DNA from: Calliopum simillimum
Taxonomy: Eukaryota > Arthropoda > Insecta > Diptera > Lauxaniidae
DNA length: 64,000 nt
Assembly: GCA_951812925.1 (NCBI GenBank)
Contig: OX638368.1
Location: forward strand, 27,777,187-27,841,186
Direction: 5' to 3'
Position 1 is the stretch's first letter. Each line of letters starts with the position of its first letter. The notes below the pieces were generated by a model. It was not told the DNA's origin and made no database searches. It saw only the letters and a list, made by a program, of their open reading frames with translations. The position numbers and the translations under genes were made by a program. Shown here piece by piece: positions 58,941 through 64,000 of this stretch.

Positions 58941-61900
58941 CTGACTTAATCTGTCTTGACTATCGATGATGTCGATAAATAACCGCATCCGATCATCGAG
59001 TATTTGAAAGCCATTTCGTGGTTGCATAAGTAAATTTTGTACCGCCTCTCTTATGCTACCGGGTGTTGTGCTGCATGAAGAGCTACTGTCATCACCAGCA
59101 CCACCAACTCCACTTACACCACCGCCGCAATTGGAGAAACCATTATTGTGTTGCAATTGTTGCTGTTGCTGCTGCTTCAATTGCTGTGAATGTTGCCGCA
59201 GCGCTTCCGAGCACTTGCGTAAATAATCATAGGAACCTTTTGATTTGTACTTATCGGCCATTGCTTGGAAACTGTCAAGTATTTCGTTGAAATCCATCAT
59301 TAATGGTGCGGTCGATGGTGTGCTAGTCGCTGTTGTTGCATTTGAACAAGAAGAAGTGTTTGCTATAACACCACAACCGGAATGGATGCTTTGCGCCAGT
59401 GAGGTGGAACTAGTGGAAAATGCACGCAAGCCGGCGCCGCCGCCACCACCAATGCTCATAGTGGGTGAAGTGCTCAAGGGACTTGTGGACAACACACGTA
59501 ATTCGGTGGCGCCAGTGGCTGCTGCTTTCAAATTGTTGTTGCTATTGCTTGAACTTATGACTTTGCTGGGACTGAGCGCTTTAAGGTCTTCGCTCATAAG
59601 ACGTAGATTATCGGAGATTTGATGAAAACTCTCTGATGTCTTCATCGAATGTTCATGATTCTCCAGTTTTGTGGGTGCAATTGTGCTCTTGGGACGACGA
59701 CGTGTTGGTAGCGCGGCAGCGTTGTTACCAGTTGCGCACATAGCCACTGGGGTGCCAGAAGTAACATCTGGCATTTGCAGTGGCTTAGAGATAAACGAAT
59801 CGAGTGTTTGCGAGGTGACCATTTTGGGTTTGTCGTCATTTTCTGGAATTTTATTTGAACGTATGGCATCGAGAAAGAAACGCAGTTGATCTGAAGGTGT
59901 GGGAAGTTCGCCAGCATCACGTAGTTTGGCGCTTGCAGTTGGCAAAACTATGGCAGGTCGCGTAGACTCTTCCACGTTCGGGTTAGTGCGCTGAAAGCTT
60001 GGTGCATTAGATTGTGTTTTTACCTCAGTGATAATGGGCTTTAACATTTCCTCGGGTATATTCTGCTGATACTCGCTACGCATTGTGCTGCGTATATTGT
60101 CCAGAAACAGACGCAGCTGATGTGAAGGCGTTTGCGGCTCTGTGGATGCCGAGAGCGACGCCAACGATTTACTAACAATTTCCGGTGAAATCATACTCGA
60201 GGTGAAATTACCCGTTGTCTGTGACATTGGTATGTTCAGCTGCTGTTGTGGCTGTTGTGCCGTACCGCCCCCACTTTGCTTTGCCAGCTGCTGTTGCCGT
60301 TTCAACTCGGAAAGCAACTTTGCTTGTTCTGAATATTTGCGTACGCTTTCCGTTATGGTACGCAGCTGCTCCGAGTAGGCACGCAGCTGATTTTCCAGAT
60401 ATGTTTGATCTGGTACAGAACCGTAAGCGTAGGATATAGGGCGATCGCTTTTTTGCCAATTTCCAGCAGCAGCGGCAACATCATTGAAACCTCCACCATT
60501 CTCCAGCACATTAATCAGCTGTTCACCTTGTCGTCCATGAAACGTAACCGAGTGTCGCATATTGTTTGTTGCTGCGACGGTAAAACTATTGTTGGCACTG
60601 GCTGCACTTGGACTCTCTGGACATGTGCTCAGCCCATTGCGTATGTTATCGATGCTAGTACTCTTTTTACCCGCAAAGTTTGTTGGTGTGCCTATCACCT
60701 CCGGCTGTGGGCTGTTGACATTTCGTTGTTGCTGCTGCTGCTGTGCTGCAGTTGCTGGCGCAAATCTACGCAGCGGTATTGGCGGTGGTTGATAAGGTGA
60801 TGTTGCTGCTGATTTTGGAGCATCACTAGTTGCTCCATTAAAGCGATCCAAGCTACGCGGTCGTTGACCATTTACGCCATTCGTTTGCACAACACCACCA
60901 GCGACTGGCTTAGCAACTGACAACGGAAATTGCTGTTGCTGCAGCAAATTGTTGCTGTTATTATTGTGCGTCTCGTTACTGTTTGTTTTAATGGGTCGTG
61001 GTGTGCTTTGCGAACGTCTTGGTACAATGGGTTGTTGCTGCTGTTGCTGACTTCTATGTAAGGGTACTGGCGGAGGACAATAGGGACTGGTAGCTGCTAT
61101 GCTGTTGGCATTTGTTGCAGGATTTGCACGTGTCGGACTATTGCGATATTGTTGAAATAATGCTGCATAGAGGGCTTCTTTGTCTACAGCGGTTATTGTT
61201 GATGGAAGTGGTGCAGAGGCGCCGTTGGCGGCTGCTGAGCTTGCAGATGGTGTAGTTGTTGTTGACGATGATTGCGAGGATGTTGCTGCTAAGACAATAG
61301 CACCCACTGCATTGCGCAATTGCTGTTGTTGTCTGGAAAGTTGCAGCAGTCGTTGTTGTTGTTGCAATGCCAATTGTTGCTGCTGTTGTTGAAGACGCAA
61401 TTGTTGCTGCTGCTGATGTTGTGTCATATTGTTGTAATCAACAAAGCCTGTTGTCGCTGTTGTTGTCGTTGGCGGTGGTGGTACAGCCTTGGGTGAGGGT
61501 CGCATCATTTCATTGTTGTTTGCTATTATTGTTGTGGTTACTCCAGCAACAGCAATGCTATGAGGTCGTTGTTGTTGCTTGTTTACACGAAAACGTTGCG
61601 GCTCCGCATATTCGGGTACTTCGTTGACATGTAATGCGCTAGGTGGTTCCGTTGGTGATGGACTATTAAGGAAGGGATTACTGTTGCTGCCCTTCATTGT
61701 GGCATAATTCGTTGTTGTCGCCGTTGCTATTGCTGTTGCTGCAAGTGGTGGTGGCGGTGGTTGTAATGGCAACGTTTCGTAAATGTGCTGCTCTTCGCTG
61801 GCAGTAGGCAGTCCGTTGGTTATGTTGCCTGCATTAAAATGCTTCGAAAATGTACGATCATCATGGTTGATTTTATTTGTGGTTCCAGCAGCTGATGCCG

Positions 61901-62084
61901 TCGCCGTTGTTGCAGTATTTTGAGCTGTTACAGCTGGATAGTTGGAAATGCGAAAGCCATTCATGGATATGTGTGTTGCTGTTGCTGTGTCGTATGCAAC
62001 TGATGTGGTGGAGTTTGTTTGTTGTTGTTGTTGATTTTGTTGCTCACGCTGTTGTTGCAGAAGCTGTGCACTTTTTGTTGTCAT
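58941..62084 (-). CDS. large coding exon of an unrecognised Gln-rich scaffold-like protein (first 1048 codons)
   Basis: Function unknown. The ATG at 62084 has a purine at -3 and an in-frame TAA nine codons upstream, so it is the likely start. The coding part ends at the donor at 58940; the stop is in a later exon outside what can be seen. There is no signal peptide or membrane segment, so it is probably cytoplasmic. Residues 8-22 and 223-256 are Gln-rich, with further Q runs at 346-351, 382-385, 448-453 and 970-976. Tyr motifs IYETLP (101-106) and EYAEP (158-162) occur. Two proline-rich blocks, AATSPYCPPPVPLHR (330-344) and AATSPYQPPPIPLRR (426-440), resemble SH3 ligands. A predicted coiled coil spans ~563-604. 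TPSxQLRxFLDxIRS appears at 652-666 and 729-743, with a diverged third (ILDDRMRLFIDIIDS) at 1028-1042. [LV]RxxSEx appears at 567, 581, 827 and 955. The blocks between low-complexity runs look constrained. A cytoskeletal or signalling adaptor is a guess. Confidence 0.9.
58959..59003 (-). other. protein repeat, diverged copy 3, at the exon end
   Basis: Residues 1028-1042, ILDDRMRLFIDIIDS; keeps the R(L/F)F(L/I)DxI core and lies six residues before the splice site. Confidence 0.55.
59856..59900 (-). other. protein repeat TPSxQLRxFLDxIRS, copy 2
   Basis: Residues 729-743. It is identical to copy 1 at 12 of 15 positions while the surrounding sequence is unrelated, which points to conserved function rather than recent duplication. 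Confidence 0.75.
60087..60131 (-). other. protein repeat TPSxQLRxFLDxIRS, copy 1
   Basis: Encodes residues 652-666 (TPSHQLRLFLDNIRS). The second copy is at 59856-59900 (TPSDQLRFFLDAIRS) and a diverged third at 58959-59003. Probably a short amphipathic helix used as a repeated docking or self-association motif (inference). Confidence 0.75.
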
Positions 62085-62796
62085 TTCGTAAACTTTGCGT
62101 TGTTGGTATTATGGTTACTGCTACATTAACATGCCAACGTTGGCGGGGAGCAAGGCCATGGTTGCACATGAATTTATTCAATTGTTTAATTACACTTCAC
62201 AACAATGGTGCAGTGACCGCACGAAATTCTTTTTTTTTTATTTAATATTAGCACTTTGGTCTTTAATGGCATTGTTTGTTAGCATAACTTTACGATATGT
62301 TTAATAAAGATATGCTGCGAGAATTGAGGAAAATTTTGTTTAAAAAATTTAAGACTTAAATTTGGCAAAAGTCTCTCACTTTGATAAGGGAAAAAGAATT
62401 AAAGTCATAGGAGAGTTTATGTTTTATGGTATATGGATCATACGTAAGTATAGATTTTCCCAATTCTATATAATAGTTTAGATTATCAATGTTTTCAAAA
62501 GAGTTTCATAAGAAAGTCTATATATTAATACGCAAGACGAAAACTATTTGATGCTTTTGTGGTCAAATTTTGAAAATTGGGCGATTCTTGTTAAACTTAA
62601 ATCATAATAAAAACGCAAGCCTTTACTTTAGAGCTTTTTGCTGCGGCTCCGATATGACTTGGAAGTCATAAGTGTAAAGAAATTTGTCTTATTAATGATA
62701 CTTACTTATCTTGTAAACATTTATTGCTGGCTGCTTTAAAAGCTTGAGAAAAAATAACAAAGAACAAAGATATTAAAAATAAAAAAATCCTATAAG

Positions 62797-62816
62797 TCGC
62801 TCATACGTCATGTCAC
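62797..62816 (-). repeat. dispersed 20-bp motif, copy 6
   Basis: The minus strand reads GTGACATGACGTATGAGCGA. It is in the upstream region of the exon, in the same orientation as the gene. Confidence 0.65.
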
Positions 62817-63113
62817 ATTAATTATTTAAATACTACATTTCTACAACATTTTTTACGCATTTTTTTTAAGCCTCAAGCATTTCTCGTCTTTGATGACCCC
62901 AAACAAAATGTACCGTAACACTTATGGCTAAACTTGCTTATTCCAAGTTTACACGAGATAATTTTTCAAACAATTTCTTTGAGCTTGTAGGCAAAAAGAG
63001 GGAAAAGAAAAAAACTTTTTTGTATCTCATACAAAATCAAATAATTTTGTTTGAAAAATTTCCTCGCGTAAAATTTCTAGGAAAAAGTAAGCTTTTCATA
63101 TTCTCAATATATG

Positions 63114-63133
63114 TCACTCATACGTCATGTTAG
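63114..63133 (-). repeat. dispersed 20-bp motif, copy 7
   Basis: The minus strand reads CTAACATGACGTATGAGTGA; 317 bp from copy 6 in the same orientation. Confidence 0.65.
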
Positions 63134-63546
63134 CATATACAAAAATCACATTATTTCGACTCCGATATTAATCAGAGATAATACAGTTAATGCTTTTATT
63201 TGGATTTTCACTGCTTCACATAATTTTTGAATTTGATTGACGGCTGCTTCAAAGCTTTCAGCTGAAGCTGTATTGAACTGAGTTAGCAAAAAAAAAATCT
63301 TTAAGGAAAAATTAATAAAAGTCAATAAATACCTGCGACTGCCATCTAAATAAAAGCCAGTGCTATTACTTTAGTGAAAAATATCGCTAAGTTAATGGAT
63401 AAAACACCTTTCAAAAGTAAAGGGTTGAGGCAGCCATCAATAAAACTTCTATGCTAATGAGGACCTAACAATGGTAAGGCAAATAAGTGAAACCTTTTCG
63501 CTGTTGGAAGCATCGGAGCAAAGTTTTTATCAATTTAATTTGACCC

Positions 63547-63566
63547 ACATGACGTATGAGTAACAT
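63547..63566 (+). repeat. dispersed 20-bp motif, copy 8
   Basis: ACATGACGTATGAGTAACAT, an exact fit to the consensus, opposite in orientation to copies 6 and 7. Confidence 0.7.
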
Positions 63567-64000
63567 TTAAAATTTCATGTTGTCAAATAAATTACTTAAA
63601 GCCTTTCTAATTTACATTGGTTCATTAAAAGAAAAAAGCAAGAATTCATCAAAATACAGTGACATATTAAACTCGCTGCATTTGAAAATTCTCAAAAGTC
63701 CAACATAGATTGTTTTCGACGTTGATGGCAACATCATCGTCATCATCATCATGCTCAACGCATTGTTGTGAGTTTTCAATCGTCAACATACATACACAGA
63801 GAAATGCTTTCATTAATTTTACTTACTACACAACACATAAGCACTGAAACCATAGCAAACACATACACGTACATAAGTTCTGCACAAACATTTCAACTAA
63901 GGTATGTTCATTAGCAAAATTCAAAGGATTTGTATTGCAGAAAATGCTGAGAACGACGTTGGAAAATATTTAGCAGGAATTTCTAATGACAAAATGTAGA

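Larger units (their letters stand above)
62085..64000 (-). promoter_or_regulatory. 5' UTR / upstream region of the large exon
   Basis: Upstream of the ATG on the minus strand. An in-frame TAA (about 62109-62111) lies nine codons before the start. A three-codon upstream frame (ATG TTA ATG TAG) lies at 62122-62133, if that part is transcribed. No TATA/Inr pair or splice acceptor can be assigned with confidence. Three copies of the recurrent ATGACGTATGAG motif lie here. (CAT/CGT)n repeats are at 63730-63752. Confidence 0.45.

Noticed and set aside
59063..61627. Plus-strand frames over the large exon (Cys/Leu/Val-rich, up to 131 codons)
   Set aside because: Antisense shadows of CAA/CAG-rich coding sequence.
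58941..62084. Assigning a named fly gene to the large exon
   Set aside because: Low-complexity content and memory alone do not allow a safe orthologue call; a protein search would decide.

Overview
The window is nuclear DNA of an insect, most likely a higher fly (Diptera, Brachycera). The reasons are AT-rich non-coding DNA, a large Gln/Asn/Thr/Ala-run coding exon built largely on CAA/CAG codons, the fly-type dispersed repeat with its GCCATGTCCGTCTGTCTGGC core, and an insect-style non-LTR retrotransposon ending in an ATAC-repeat tail. The species cannot be fixed from sequence alone. Only one host gene is visible. Its coding exon lies on the minus strand (58941-62084, 1048 codons) and ends in a textbook 5' splice site (CAG|GTAAGT, read on the minus strand). 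Transcription runs toward position 1, so the 58.9 kb to the left is most simply read as one very long intron of this gene, or its proximal part. No second host exon could be supported there. The protein is a low-complexity scaffold-like polypeptide with three kinds of internal sequence repeat; I do not recognise the gene. Region by region: 911-3424 is a 5'-truncated non-LTR retrotransposon (RTE-like) bounded by a perfect 15-bp target-site duplication. 3.6-18 kb holds degenerate minisatellites, dispersed repeats, a ~119-bp tandem array, and two clusters of a 76-bp satellite whose unit carries a tRNA-Lys primer-binding-site-like sequence. 18.9-22.5 kb is a minisatellite split by two adjoining inverted-repeat elements, apparently nested. 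24.6-28.1 kb holds two long near-palindromes. 30.7-38.3 kb holds dispersed fly repeats, a 41-bp satellite with higher-order structure, and a small TA-flanked inverted-repeat element. 38.97-41.25 kb is a candidate DNA transposon with a second element inserted at a TA; the empty site can be read from neighbouring tandem copies. 41.4-43.4 kb is another ~2-kb hairpin. 46.4-47.15 kb is a 107-unit heptamer array, 50.1-51.85 kb a minisatellite related to the one at 3.6 kb, 52.8-54.2 kb an element with TTAGGGTG ends containing an octamer satellite, and 57.55-57.88 kb another octamer array. The last 1.9 kb is 5' flank or 5' UTR of the gene. The window's character is therefore one gene start facing a large intron assembled from at least ten unrelated tandem arrays and six or more long inverted repeats. 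Apart from the exon and the broken retrotransposon, nothing is credibly protein-coding. A dispersed ~20-bp motif (consensus ACATGACGTATGAGTRACAT) occurs eight times, three of them upstream of the exon, and is not explained by any element annotated here.
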